From positions 868,001 to 932,000 of the forward strand of contig CADCXA010000050.1 of assembly GCA_902806565.1 (NCBI GenBank): 64,000 nt of DNA. The letters run 5' to 3'. Each line of letters opens with the position of its first letter. Within the stretch, counting starts at the first letter, position 1. This document shows, piece by piece, positions 35,454-45,635 of this stretch. This DNA comes from Hypoxylon rubiginosum. Its lineage: Eukaryota; Ascomycota; Sordariomycetes; Xylariales; Hypoxylaceae. The position numbers were made by a program, and so were the translations under genes. Under the pieces are notes generated by a model. That model did not search any database, had not been told where the DNA came from, and saw only the letters and a list, made by a program, of their open reading frames with translations.

Positions 35454-36280
35454 CTACCGCAGAAAATGCAGACACAACCAGCAAAAGGCGAAAAACACCA
35501 GGGCCCCGGCCCAGAAGATCCACTTGTCCTGCTTCGCCCGCCGCTCGATCATGCGTATGGTGTCGCCGCTGACGCCCAGCGTGTTGGCCACGCTGTACAG
35601 CCGCTTCTGCGTGTTCTTCAGCATCTCCCGCTGCGACCCGAGGTCCCCGAGCACGGCCTGGCCCCGCGCGATGTACTCGTCCAGCGCCGTGTTGGTGCTC
35701 GCGAAGAAGTTCTGCTCCCGCAGCGCGTGCGACTCGCGCGTGTAGTCGTTGCCGCCCATGCTCAGCTGGCCGCCGCCGCTGCTGCCGTACCGGTTCGGGG
35801 CTGTAGGGGATGACGACTGCTGCTGTTGCGGCGGTTGTGGCGTGTTGGCGTACGGGTTTTCCGGGGTGGCCGTGGTGAAGGGCCGCCGTCCTAGCAGCTC
35901 GGTCCGGTTCTGCGCATGGAGCGTATCCTCCCGCTTCTCCTTTTGCTCGTCGAGTTGCGCGCGAAACGACGATAGTTCGGACCGGAAGTTTCTGATCCGC
36001 TCGAAGGCCTTCTCTTGCTTCGCCGGGTTTAGCTCCTGCTTCGCCAGCGCGTTGTACTCGTCTAGCGTTCGGGAGAAGGAGGTCAGCGAGGCGGAGAGGG
36101 AGCCGAGAGCCGCGGGTGTGGGGGCGGCGCCATCCGTGGATGAGAGGAGGGTGGTAAGGTCCCGTTTTATGGAGGTCGACTGCTTGAGCGCCGAGTTGAA
36201 TTGCGTATTCTGGTAATAGTTAGAAATAAGGTCCGTTCCTAAACGTGGAACATAGGTGATCCTTAAGGGCATCTCACCAT
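35454..36280 (-). CDS. BOS1: Bos1, ER-Golgi Qb-SNARE
   Basis: Two exons, 36278-36280 and 35454-36209, give 252 aa. Exon 1 codes only the initiator Met: ATG is followed directly by GTGAGA, and a 68-nt intron ends CTAACTATTACCAG. The product starts MNTQFNSALKQSTSIKRDL, as in Bos1 proteins. Reading straight through would give a longer product with an unrelated N-terminus. The Habc-like helices (FERIRNFRSELSSFRAQLD) are followed by a Gln/Pro/Ser linker. The SNARE motif is about LREQNFFASTNTALDEYIAR to LGVSGDTIRMIERRAKQDKW, and one C-terminal membrane anchor follows (IFWAGALVFFAFCWLCLHFL). It pairs with Sed5, Bet1 and Sec22 in vesicle fusion at the Golgi. Confidence 0.94.
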
Positions 36281-37846
36281 CTTGGTAGGTATCGGTGGGC
36301 GTATGTTCGGTTACTCGGTTTGGCTGGGGGTGAATTTGGTGACGAGAAAGTTTGTGGTTGTTACCATGGAAGGGCAAAGTGAAAGTCTAGACGAATTTGA
36401 TTTTCTGTAGACACAGTATAGCTATAAGCGTTTATGTCCGTCGTGTCTGACTTATTAGGTACTCTCCCAGTCTATCAGGCAGACATCGAAGTTGAGAAAA
36501 CTTCCAAGGTTTGGCTCAGGTTCGTGCCTATGTCGTAGTAAGAGGGCCAGTTATCTAACACGTAGCTAGAGCTAGCATTTCTCCAATTGCAACTTGCGTT
36601 TACGTGCATGAGGACCTGTCTAAAGGCATGCACCATTGTGCATAAGTGGGTCTTTCCTTAACGCCGACTATCCGAGGTTTTGATATCGAACATCTCCAAG
36701 ACTTCTAAGACTCCACCTCAGCAAAGCTTCATTTTTACGTCAAATATCATCTTGGTACAACGATTATTCAGCGTACATCATCAGGCCAGTTGCAACTATA
36801 GAACCATGCCTCAAAACATGAGAGGTTCTATGCTAGTTTTGAAGCTACAGAAATAAAAGGAACAAAGCTAGCCCCGCAATCTACCACGTGCGACAGAGAC
36901 ACTAAGACACTAGCAAGTCTATGGCCCCTACTACTGACATGAGAGCTTCATGGAAGAAAAGCCATTGCCTGCCGAGATGGCTAACATTATAGACTGGACT
37001 ATATTAACTTTGAGTGAAACAGTTCTCTCTTCAAAGCACCCTTCAGAATTTAGGTTGCGTACCTAGGTAGATATCTAATCCAAGGTTTCGCGAACTTCGA
37101 ACATGAAAACCACTTGATATATCCGTAGGCATCGTGATGATACCTCGGCGCTATAGAAGATAGCTTCAAGAACAAGATCATGTCATTACACCAAGGTCGG
37201 TTAGTGCAATCTTTATGTTATATTACATACCACAACGCTTAAGGCCGATATAGCTCAAGGCGTCCTAGCCTCCTGTACCTCCATGTGGAGATAGTTGGAT
37301 AATTCTATCGGTGGTCTGGACTCGCCGTAAGTGCAGCAGTTCATTCAGCTGACGCCTTGTACATTCTGATTCCTGAAACCACTGACTGCTTTATGTTAAA
37401 GTAAATATGATTTTGAATTATAAAACGTTGCATATCACGTTAATGCTTAGTATAGGATTCAAGATCAAAATGGAGGATTCGGCTTGTGGCTGTAAACTTC
37501 CATGTTAATAGGTTGCTGTCGATACTCCGAGAACTTTTTGCTGTATAAAAGGGGCGTAGTTGGGTGGTATCTTACCTCCAATATAGGCTAGCCCCTTAAT
37601 ATGAGGTTGCGGATTGGACTACCTAATAATAACAAAAACCGATCCTTCGAACTCCGACCTCATCCCTCCCCCAATTCTCTTTTCTCCACCACCCTCACAC
37701 CCAAGGCGAGCCCTTTTTGCCGCCGTCCGTTCGTTAATTGTCTCTCAACTGCCCTCCAATTGGGTCCGTCACTCCTTATTAAAACCTGCGTGATAATATA
37801 ATGCTTGCCTCCCGGCAATGATCGAGCCCGCCGATCGACGAACCAC
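36281..37846. other. Intergenic, no gene seen
   Basis: About 1.57 kb between divergent genes. A CCTAGGTAG motif lies at 37062-37070. A TATA box sits at 37544-37550. The short frame 37601-37801 is in the likely leader of the next gene and has no independent support. Confidence 0.5.
37544..37550 (+). promoter_or_regulatory. Possible TATA box of the Cys-rich membrane protein gene
   Basis: TATAAAA followed by a GGGGCG patch, about 300 bases before the chosen ATG at 37847. A pyrimidine-rich stretch (37660-37700) lies between, as is common ahead of fungal start sites. Confidence 0.4.
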
Positions 37847-38892
37847 ATGGCATCGCCCGATCAGCCGGCTCCCCTGAGTGTCCTCGGCCGCCCGAGACCA
37901 CCACCGCAAGCACACGGCGCCGCCGGAACGGGGGCAGTGAGGAATGCGGGAGTGACCACCACCATATCTGCGGAGCCAGGCACGAGAGGCGGGGATAGGT
38001 CGCCGCCGTTCGAGTTCCGCGGCTTCGATTTCTTCGCCAACCGCGACTTCAACGAGCTCAAGGATGCGTCGCGTGCCTACTTCACGCCCGCCTCCGCCGA
38101 GAAGCACCAGCGTCTGCCGTCCACGTGGCTAGGCGATGCGACGCCTCCTAGCACCCCGCGACAATCATCGGGGGATGCTCTTCCTGCTGCTGGAGGAGAT
38201 ATCTTTTACAGCCCGCCCAGCAGGCAGACGCCTCCGGGCGAGAGGAGAATATATGGGCTAAGAAGGACACAGTTCTGGTGGCTGCTGGGGTTGGTGGCAC
38301 TACTGCTTATCGTTGCAATTGGAGTCGGCGTTGGGGTCGGCGTCGGTAAAGCAGCCTCGGACAACTCCAAAGCGGCCGTCGGTGCTAGTGCTGCATCAAG
38401 GTTCGTAGCAAGCGAACTCGTCACAAGACCAATTCTCGACTTGCTAACAAATACTGTAGCTCTTCCTCCTCAAGCGCAACTTCGGGTACGAACCTGCCTG
38501 CGGAAACCAGCACTATAACGACGACGACGACGACGTCGAGCCCCTCGACAACTACAGCCTCTTCGACTTCTACGCCGACGGGCAACTCGGAAGGCAAGAT
38601 CGACTGTCCCGCCGCCAACGGGACGATCTACCAGGTTCCCGGATCGGAGAAGAGCTTCCTGCGCGTCTGCGGCATCGACTACAGCGGCGACGAGGCGGAG
38701 GACCTGCGCCAGGTGCCCACCGAGAGCATACTAGACTGCATGAAGAACTGCGCCGGGACGGCCGAGTGCACGGGCTGCGGCTGGGGCTACCTCGAGGGCG
38801 ACACGGGTACGCAGCACACGTGCTGGTTAAAGGGCGGCCTGAAGAAATCCCACGAGGCCGACGCCAACTGGGCGTTTGCGGTGCTTTTATGA
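37847..38892 (+). CDS. Single-pass membrane protein with extracellular Cys-rich domain
   Basis: Two exons, 37847-38400 and 38460-38892, give 328 aa. The start MASPDQPAPLSVLGRP is the first ATG in frame. A cytosolic Pro/Gly-rich tail (about 140 aa, with FEFRGFDFFANRDFNEL) precedes one transmembrane segment (QFWWLLGLVALLLIVAIGV) that runs into a Gly-Val repeat. After the intron comes a Ser/Thr-rich stalk (TITTTTTTSSPSTTTASST), probably O-mannosylated, then a domain with six or more Cys: KIDCPAANGTIYQV, FLRVCGIDY, LDCMKNCAGTAECTGCGWGY and HTCWLKGG. The pattern resembles PAN/apple-type modules seen in fungal surface proteins. The topology suggests a cell-surface sensor or adhesion protein (inference). 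The first donor, GTTCGT, is non-ideal. Confidence 0.78.
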
Positions 38893-39497
38893 GCGGACGA
38901 ACGAGGGGATGGAGAGACCGCAATGGGCCGTGGATGCCGCCGGGATGGGGAGTGGAGGTAATCGTAACTAATAATCACGTTTTGACATGTACTGTAGAAT
39001 CAATGCGATATGATACCCTTCGCATCGCCCCTTTTTGCTTCTGTATGTGTCAGACGACCACGCATGAGTTCTAAAGCAGGTGGTTTCAATAGCCTCAATT
39101 TGTGCGGTCTCAAGAATGATCGGCGTGGTGCAAGATCTTCCGTGGTTTATAGCTCAGAGCAATGTGAGACTAAACCCTCCTTTACTCCAACGAGAACTTG
39201 GCTTTATAAAGGTGTTATAGCTCATCCCACATCTCGGATCTTGAATACAGCAAGTTGGATTAGGTATATGTACTAAGAGAAGTAATTCGATATCAAAAGC
39301 GCGGCTCTAACTGCATGTCACGGTAAAGGCACGGAAGTAGCTCTATCAGTCATTGGTGCGAGCGGCACCGTGTGGTAATTTTTTTATCACAAATACAAGA
39401 GCCGACCAGGCGATGGTCACAATAGCCAATTTCCATCTTCATTAACATACATTTCCCATATTTATATGCGCCAAGAGAGACATATTAGAAGAAGAAA
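38893..39497. other. Intergenic between convergent genes
   Basis: 3' ends of the membrane protein and the thiolase. No gene seen. Confidence 0.5.
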
Positions 39498-40937
39498 TCA
39501 TTGCTCGTTCACGAACAGGCCGGCCATGCCCATGCCCGTCCCGATGCACATGCTCGTCAGCAGGATCTTCTTCTTGGTGCGCCGGAGCTCGCTGAGGCCC
39601 GTGACGATCTGCCGGGCGCCCGTCGTGCCGAGCGGGTGGCCGAGGGCGATGGCGCCGCCGCGCGGGTTCAGCTTGGCCCAGTCGAGCTGGAGGTGGTCGC
39701 GGCAGTAGACGGCCATCGTGCCGAACGCCTCGTTCAGCTCCACGACGTCGACGTCGCCGAGGCCGATGCCGTGCTGCTTGAGCAGCTTCGGTATCGCCAC
39801 CGTCGGGCCGATGCCCATGATCCGGGGGGCCAGGCCGGCGACCGTCGAGCCGACGTACTTGGCCATGATCGGCACGCCCAGCTCGACGGCCTTGGATCGC
39901 TTCATGAGCACCACCGCCGCGGCACCGTCCGTCACCTGGCTGGCGTTGCCGCCGGTGGTGACCGGCCCCCATTGCGGGAACGCGGTCCGGATCTTGCCCA
40001 GGCTGGCCGCCGTCGTCCCGGGCCGGATGCCCTCGTCCTTGGACAGCGTGACGGTCAGGCCCGCGCCGTTCGCGCCCTTCACCCGGGTGACGATGGGCAC
40101 GATCTCGTCGTCGAACCAGCCGGCCTGCTGCGCCGCCTCGGCGCGCCGGAAGCTCTCCGCGGCGTACTCGTCGACGGCCTCGCGCGACAGGTTGAAGTCC
40201 TTGGCCACGTTCTCGCTCGTCCAGCCCATCGGCTCGATGCTGTCGGCGGACTCCTGGCTCTGCTTGAGCACCTCCTCGTCGAAGGGGATCTCGATGCCGT
40301 CGCCCCCGATCGTCATGGACTCGGCGCCCGCGGCGATGCCGACCTGTATCGAGCCCATGGCGATCTGGTGCGCGATGTCGGCCGTGGCCTTCAGGCCTGA
40401 GGAGCAGAACCGGTTCACGGACGACGCGCTCGTCGTGTTGGGGAACCCGGCGGCGAGGGCTGCGACGCGCGCCTTGTACGCTGCTTTGCCGTCCGACACC
40501 TGCAAAAGGGATTAGTAAACGACCTCCCTCTCGCGTACTGAAAAGCGAGGGGTGCGGGGTGCTGTGCATACATTGCCCATGCAGATGTCTTCTACGAGAT
40601 CCGGGGAGAAACCTAATCGTTCGCGCGCGGCCTTTAGGATCGCGTACATCAGGTACTCGAGGGTGGTGTCCTTGAAGCCGCCCTTCTTGGCCTTGCAGAG
40701 CGGCGTCCGGATCGCAAGCGTTATTACCACATCGTCCGGGTTCTGAGATGTGCTAGGATTCAAATATGTCAGCCAGCTTTCCCAAAATACTACCGATGAT
40801 GCTTCGGAGTACCCAAAAGTCCGAATACCCCAATAGCTCAGCTCAATGACAAAGAACGGGGGAACCGCTTACATGGTAGCGAGGGGTGAGCCCGGTGCTA
40901 GGTGCTTCAGGATAGAAGTAACTCGCTCGGTAGCCAT
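39498..40937 (-). CDS. Peroxisomal 3-ketoacyl-CoA thiolase (PTS2)
   Basis: Three exons, 40873-40937, 40572-40752 and 39498-40499, give 415 aa. Residues 5-13 (RVTSILKHL) are a perfect PTS2 signal, R-V-x2-I-L-x-H-L, so import into peroxisomes by Pex7 is expected. The thiolase core is complete: nucleophilic Cys114 in SVNRFCSSGLKA, GGNASQVTDGAAAV, NEAFGTMAVY, GGAIALGHPLGTTGARQ and the second catalytic Cys in LTSMCIGTGMGMAG. It performs the last step of fatty-acid beta-oxidation, cleaving 3-ketoacyl-CoA to acetyl-CoA. The PTS2 region is on its own short exon, separated by a 120-nt intron. Exon 3 is very GC-rich, which creates long spurious frames on both strands (for example 39501-40400 plus). Confidence 0.96.
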
Positions 40938-41172
40938 CTTGGCGGATCTAGATGGCTGAGGGAATGGAGATGTTATGGATGACGCTGTATATGGGACGTA
41001 AGAAGCGGCTCTCTCAAAGCATCACGAAGAAGACGGAACTGGCTGTTAATAATAAGAGGTGGGCATTGTCCGTCCTTGATAAAGGATAGAATGCGCCGCC
41101 GAGAAGAGCACTACTCGGTAGAATATCCAGCCTGCCAGCCTAGGAACAGCCAATCGAGGTAGTACAGGGATT

Positions 41173-41460
41173 TTAGTCGTCGTATTTTACCGAGGCTCCG
41201 GCAGATCGCTCGGCGGCTTTGTACTCGATACTCTTTATCACAGCATCTACTAGCCTGCTAACTCGAGCGGATCGTCTCGGAGAGGTACTTGTACTTATCT
41301 CCGAGTTGTCTACCCAACCGCTCGGTCCGTGGCTAGCATCTGGGGTACGCTTCGAGCTTTCGATTCGACATCCGCGGAAAGAATCAAACTCCTTCATATT
41401 GTATTCATCTCCTGAACTTACATGTATATAAGGCCCTTTAAAGTCCAAGTAATCCGTCAT
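41173..41460 (-). CDS. Doubtful small protein, 95 aa
   Basis: An ATG-initiated frame with balanced composition (MTDYLDFKGPYIHVSSGDEY, and VSRLVDAVIKSIEYKAAERS) and no signal peptide. There is no recognisable domain and no intron. It may be a gene, a fragment of one, or chance. Only its composition supports it. Confidence 0.25.
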   Translation of the reverse strand: MTDYLDFKGPYIHVSSGDEYNMKEFDSFRGCRIESSKRTPDASHGPSGWVDNSEISTSTSPRRSARVSRLVDAVIKSIEYKAAERSAGASVKYDD

Positions 41461-42037
41461 ACATACCTAAGCTGTTGTAGACTGATTGGGTATCCCATCA
41501 ATTATTTCGAATAGCAGTCCGCACATAGAGAATCTGGTACAAGCCCCACGAAGTCTCATGTTGGCCCGGATTTCTTTGTTGCTTTCTTCCGTGAGCCGAG
41601 GTGTTCCGCCTAGCGATCTACACGTTAAATCGCAGTGCTTGAAAGAAGAGACTAATCTTTATTTATTACCATGATTATGCCCGAAAGAGCTATTCTCCTT
41701 TTAACACTGTCTGACTGTCTCCAAGTTGAGCGAGACCGGTCTACAGCTGTCAAGTATTAAGAATTAAGACAATTCGAAAAAGTGTATTACTAATAAGAAA
41801 ACTTGCCCCGCATCTTGTCACCATGTCAAACGTTCAAGTGGGCAAAAAGTTATGGAGCTATGCTTCCTCCATCAAGTTTTCGTGGAGCTTGTCTAGCATG
41901 CATTTGAACCATGCCGGTTCTAGCTCAGTATTCCGTATTCGTAGTGGAGGCCAAATGGCTAGCAACCAACGCCCCGGTGCCAAACCCCAGAAGAAACCTG
42001 TGCTCATATCCAAAACCTTTACCCTAAGCAGAAACTC

Positions 42038-42100
42038 AAGCCCTATAATGAGAAAACCAAGCCCTATTATGAGAAACCCAAGCCCTATTATGAGAAACCC
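42038..42100 (+). repeat. 21-bp tandem repeat, three copies
   Basis: Units at 42038-42058, 42059-42079 and 42080-42100; the last two are identical (AAGCCCTATTATGAGAAACC plus C) and the first differs at three places. The unit length is a multiple of three. In one plus frame it reads KPYYEKP three times and in another PSPIMRN. A frame with a well-placed ATG (CACCATGTC, 41823) runs through it to 42143. Confidence 0.8.
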
Positions 42101-42228
42101 AACACAGCCTGTATGTGGCTATCAGGCTAGCCATTTGATGTGAGACAGTCTTGCGGCTAATAAAGAGTGTCGCGTGGTACCGTCCTGTACCACTGAAGGC
42201 GAGACCACGTCGAAGAGCCGCGTCTCTA

Positions 42229-43170
42229 TTATAATAGAACGAGAGCGCCGATGACCAATGAAAAAGCAATAGCAGACACCGCGGGTGAGAGCCGTATTCC
42301 TTCTCCTGACTGGGGATCTATGCCTGTGCCGCCAACACCCAGATACCATGCGCCGATGTCTGTGAGCTGTCCATCATTGTTCAGCATGACGGCATTAGGA
42401 CCAACGTTACTATCCTTGGACCGGAAAGAGCCAAACATGCTATAACGTCCGACATAATCCAGACGATCGAAATACTCGGACGACGTGTTGTAGAAAGATT
42501 GGGTTGTCGTAAGGTCCTGGTTGTCGTAGTTGTACTCTGTAATCCACTGAGTGACGTTGATAAACTCAGCCGCGTATTCGCCCATGTGGCTTGCTAAGCC
42601 TTCGAAGTTCCCGTACCAGTGTAGGGTAACGAAATCGTAAGTGCAATTTCTCGTCTCGTCGTCAGTACTGATGAGCTGAGAGCAATTGGCAAGGAACTGC
42701 CGCAACCACGGTAATCCATCTGGTCCGCCTGTACAGGCCGGCAACCCCAACTTGACTCCCCTGTCGGCAAGAGGGGCGATATTTTTCACCCATAAATCAG
42801 CGGCCACAGAGGGCTGGATATTGCTGCCTCCGTTATACGGGGAATCCGGTTCGTTGAATCCCAGCACGTGCGTGATGTTGAGGCCGCCATCAATCTGGCT
42901 CTGGACCGAGTCAAGGAACGACGTGCCATCTACGGAGCCCCATAGCATCGGAACGAACTCGAACTGGTCTTGAGGTACATTACTAAAAGCAGACGACGGC
43001 GTCGACTCGTAGTTGTAATACCAAGTAAGATCGGAATCCGACTGGACCCATATCTTATCGTCTTCCGGACTGCTGTCGTTAGGGACATACACTAAACCCC
43101 GTTTCGATGACCTGGTTTGCGCGAATGCGACGGAAGAGGTCGCAACCAGTATTAGAGACGAGAGCCGCAT
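42229..43170 (-). CDS. GH128 glucanase-like protein, GPI-anchored
   Basis: One exon of 313 aa. A signal peptide (MRLSSLILVATSSVAFA) leads into RGLVYVPND, the start of the Asl1-type catalytic domain (GH128, beta-1,3-glucan-active). Likely catalytic residues are Glu107 in HVLGFNEPDSP and Glu212 in TQWITEYNYD. Other family landmarks are WYYNYES, FVPMLWG and FVTLHWYGNFEGLASHM. Several N-glycosylation sites (NIT, NCS, NCT, NVT, NTS) are present. The C-terminus is a hydrophobic tail (AVSAIAFSLVIGALVLL) preceded by small residues, as in GPI attachment signals, so it should act at the cell wall or surface in glucan remodelling. No paralogue is nearby. Confidence 0.9.
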   Translation of the reverse strand: MRLSSLILVATSSVAFAQTRSSKRGLVYVPNDSSPEDDKIWVQSDSDLTWYYNYESTPSSAFSNVPQDQFEFVPMLWGSVDGTSFLDSVQSQIDGGLNITHVLGFNEPDSPYNGGSNIQPSVAADLWVKNIAPLADRGVKLGLPACTGGPDGLPWLRQFLANCSQLISTDDETRNCTYDFVTLHWYGNFEGLASHMGEYAAEFINVTQWITEYNYDNQDLTTTQSFYNTSSEYFDRLDYVGRYSMFGSFRSKDSNVGPNAVMLNNDGQLTDIGAWYLGVGGTGIDPQSGEGIRLSPAVSAIAFSLVIGALVLL

Positions 43171-45635
43171 GATGCAGGGGGTTGGGGAGTTTGGGGTTGA
43201 TTGATGGAGAACCAGAACTTGCTCGACACCCTTGATGGCTCAATTGTCGAAAGAGACTCTGCTGTATCTGACCGCGGCTCTGGTAATCCAACAGCATGAA
43301 AGCAATGGAAAAGGAAATTAGACGGAATAATAACTAGATTATAGCATCGACATAACTGGATTGCGACGTTAATAATAAGATGTCAATCGAAATACAATGG
43401 AACATATTCTAGAATGATAAAGCAGAAAAAAATTGGTCGTCAGCAGAATATTGGACGCCGAGCTGAAGAAAGCAACGCCATAGCGTAAACGATGAAATCG
43501 TTATCAAGCTTTCTTACTGTATCCATGGACCCAAACTCACGCGTCTATAGGCGGTACGGCGCGGGACGAGCATCTAGCTAGCTGTAAAAGGCGAAGGAGA
43601 ATACGTGTTGGGTTGCAGCCATGAACGCCCATGGCCTTGGCTCCGGTGAAATGTGTTGATTTAACGGGCGCCACCCAATAGTAGCAAACTTACCTGCTGG
43701 CTCAGAAAGGGCTGTGCCTGCGGCCATGAGCTTACAGACATGTTCGATGGGCCTGTCTAGACGCAGTCGTCTTGATGGAAAAATGAAACCGAACCACCAA
43801 AGCCAAACGTTCACCCAATCTCGCTTCTCGTCCGCAGAGTCGGGCGCCGCCAATATTCGACAACTGCTTCGAGCTGAGATGGGTAAATTGACGCCTGCAT
43901 CGTCATATGCAATGCTGCATCGTATTTTCATAAGTGGGTGTCAGTGCGTCGACATTACTTTCGACCGTCAACTTCAACATTTCGCCTCAACTCTCAACTC
44001 GACCGTGCGTTACATGTCAAAGGTTAACCTATACAGCGTGACCGTTATCATAGATGTCTGTTATCATAGAGAAGTAAATATTCCATTGATACCGAGATCT
44101 CCGAGTAGGACTTATCGGGCTCCCAAGAACAGAAATTTGGCCCATGGGAATCATGATCCTTGTCGCCATGTTACGCGCATGAATGCGGGAAACTCAGGAA
44201 TATTCGTAAGCGCCAACCGTTGCGGTACTACCAGTAGTAGTACGGAATACATGAGGGAGATGATATCAGAAAATAAATATAAAAAATCTACAACACAAGA
44301 CCACGCTGACTAGCTCCCAATATAACTAGCGAATTGGAGGTTTCGTCAGAGTTCCGTCGAATATTTTCCTTCATCGTTCGATAATGTTTTGATCAGGGGC
44401 TCGTGTATACACCGGTGGTCCTAATGTAGGTATACTGAGGCGATGTCTTCGTAGCACTAATTACGGCAATTGGAGGAGGGCCAATAGTCTTTCACGATCC
44501 CACGTCGGACCTTGGTATAGAAGCACGTTCAAAGTGCCACACTGTAGCCTAAAGAAAGCATCTTGTCTGATGGTGTTAAGTGACAGCATGTCGACGTCAG
44601 AGCAGTGCGTTGAGGGGTGTGGCAGAAAAAGGGGTAATAGCATACCTACATTAGACGGCATGGAATTGATCCTTCTCTACGATGCTAATTATAGCGCCTA
44701 CTCTGCGTCGATTATGAGAGTCCAAATCTATCCTTTTTAACAATAGCAGGTGAAGACTATGATGTCAAAGGATTCAATTACCTGATCCTAAAGTTGGAAT
44801 TTGATGAAGATTATAGGAATGCGATAGATAGGCCCCTCTACCCAGCAACAAAAGTACCGGCCTATTGCCGATCTATGGCCTTGGTTCAAGATCCTATCAA
44901 TACCGCTAGGAGTTCGATATCATTCATAGTAAAAGATGTAGAGAGAAAAAAAAACACAATTGCTTAACAAAGATGCCATGAATCCACATATTAAGGGGCT
45001 TCGTACATGGGCTTCTTTCGGATGATGCTACCGACCCCTGCTATCCTTGCTTGCCAAGCCTGAGCCTTACCACTTTAGCCCTTGAACTGGCGAGATTGGG
45101 GTGTTCTAGACAATTAGCATCATGGGCTTCTTACTCTTCTCGCTCCATTCTGACACTCCCACGTGGGGTTCAACAAGCAACCAAGTTCGATTCCTCCAGC
45201 AGGTCCAGGTACCTGAATTAAGCATAACGCCCACTCCGATCCCCTTTCCTCTGCTAGCCTGCTAGCCTGCTAGTAGTAGGTAGCATTTGAGGATGATACA
45301 ATGACACCCTCCCGGCAGCCCGGAGTTGTTTATCATTGCAGGTATTGGTAGCGTTGTACGGTATCGTCGTATCTCGCTCGCGCCATGTTAGCGCCGATTA
45401 ATGCGAGATGGCTAGATGGGCTAGATGGTGTGGGAAACCCTATTAAAATGCGCGAGTCCTTCGTTGTTCTCGGGTATGGGTATCTCGAGATTCTTTTTTT
45501 CGCGCCTTCAAGGACGAAAGACTGAGGTCAGCACGGATTTCCCTCCCCGCTTAGGCGGATTACCGTTCGAAACGAGACTACGAGATTACGACAAAAGTAC
45601 CTCCTGATAAGGCATAAGGCATTTACACTTTTACG
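43171..45635. other. Intergenic, no firm gene
   Basis: About 2.5 kb. A 199-aa plus frame (43714-44313) overlaps a minus frame that starts at 43931 and reaches a textbook donor (AGCAG/GTAAGT) at about 43697; neither product is recognisable. The rest shows AT-rich sequence and short direct duplications (CTAGCCTGCTAGCCTGCTAG near 45252). Confidence 0.4.

Larger units (their letters stand above)
40938..42228. other. Intergenic with two doubtful small frames
   Basis: Upstream region of the thiolase and 3' region of the GH128 gene. It contains the weak candidates at 41173-41460 (minus) and around 41823-42143 (plus), described separately. Confidence 0.4.

Noticed and set aside
35454..36377. The long 307-aa version of BOS1
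   Set aside because: The upstream residues do not resemble any SNARE N-terminus, while splicing after ATG at 36278 gives the family start MNTQFNSALKQ.
39501..40400. Long plus-strand frames (299 and 265 aa) and a 375-aa minus frame over the thiolase
   Set aside because: All overlap the thiolase exon, which has every catalytic motif; the others are compositional shadows.
43714..44313. A 199-aa plus-strand frame
   Set aside because: It begins at GTG, has irregular composition with no domain, and overlaps another open frame. There is no splice or promoter support.
45181..45200. B-box-like GTTCGATTCC
   Set aside because: No matching acceptor, D-arm or A box at tRNA spacing on either strand.
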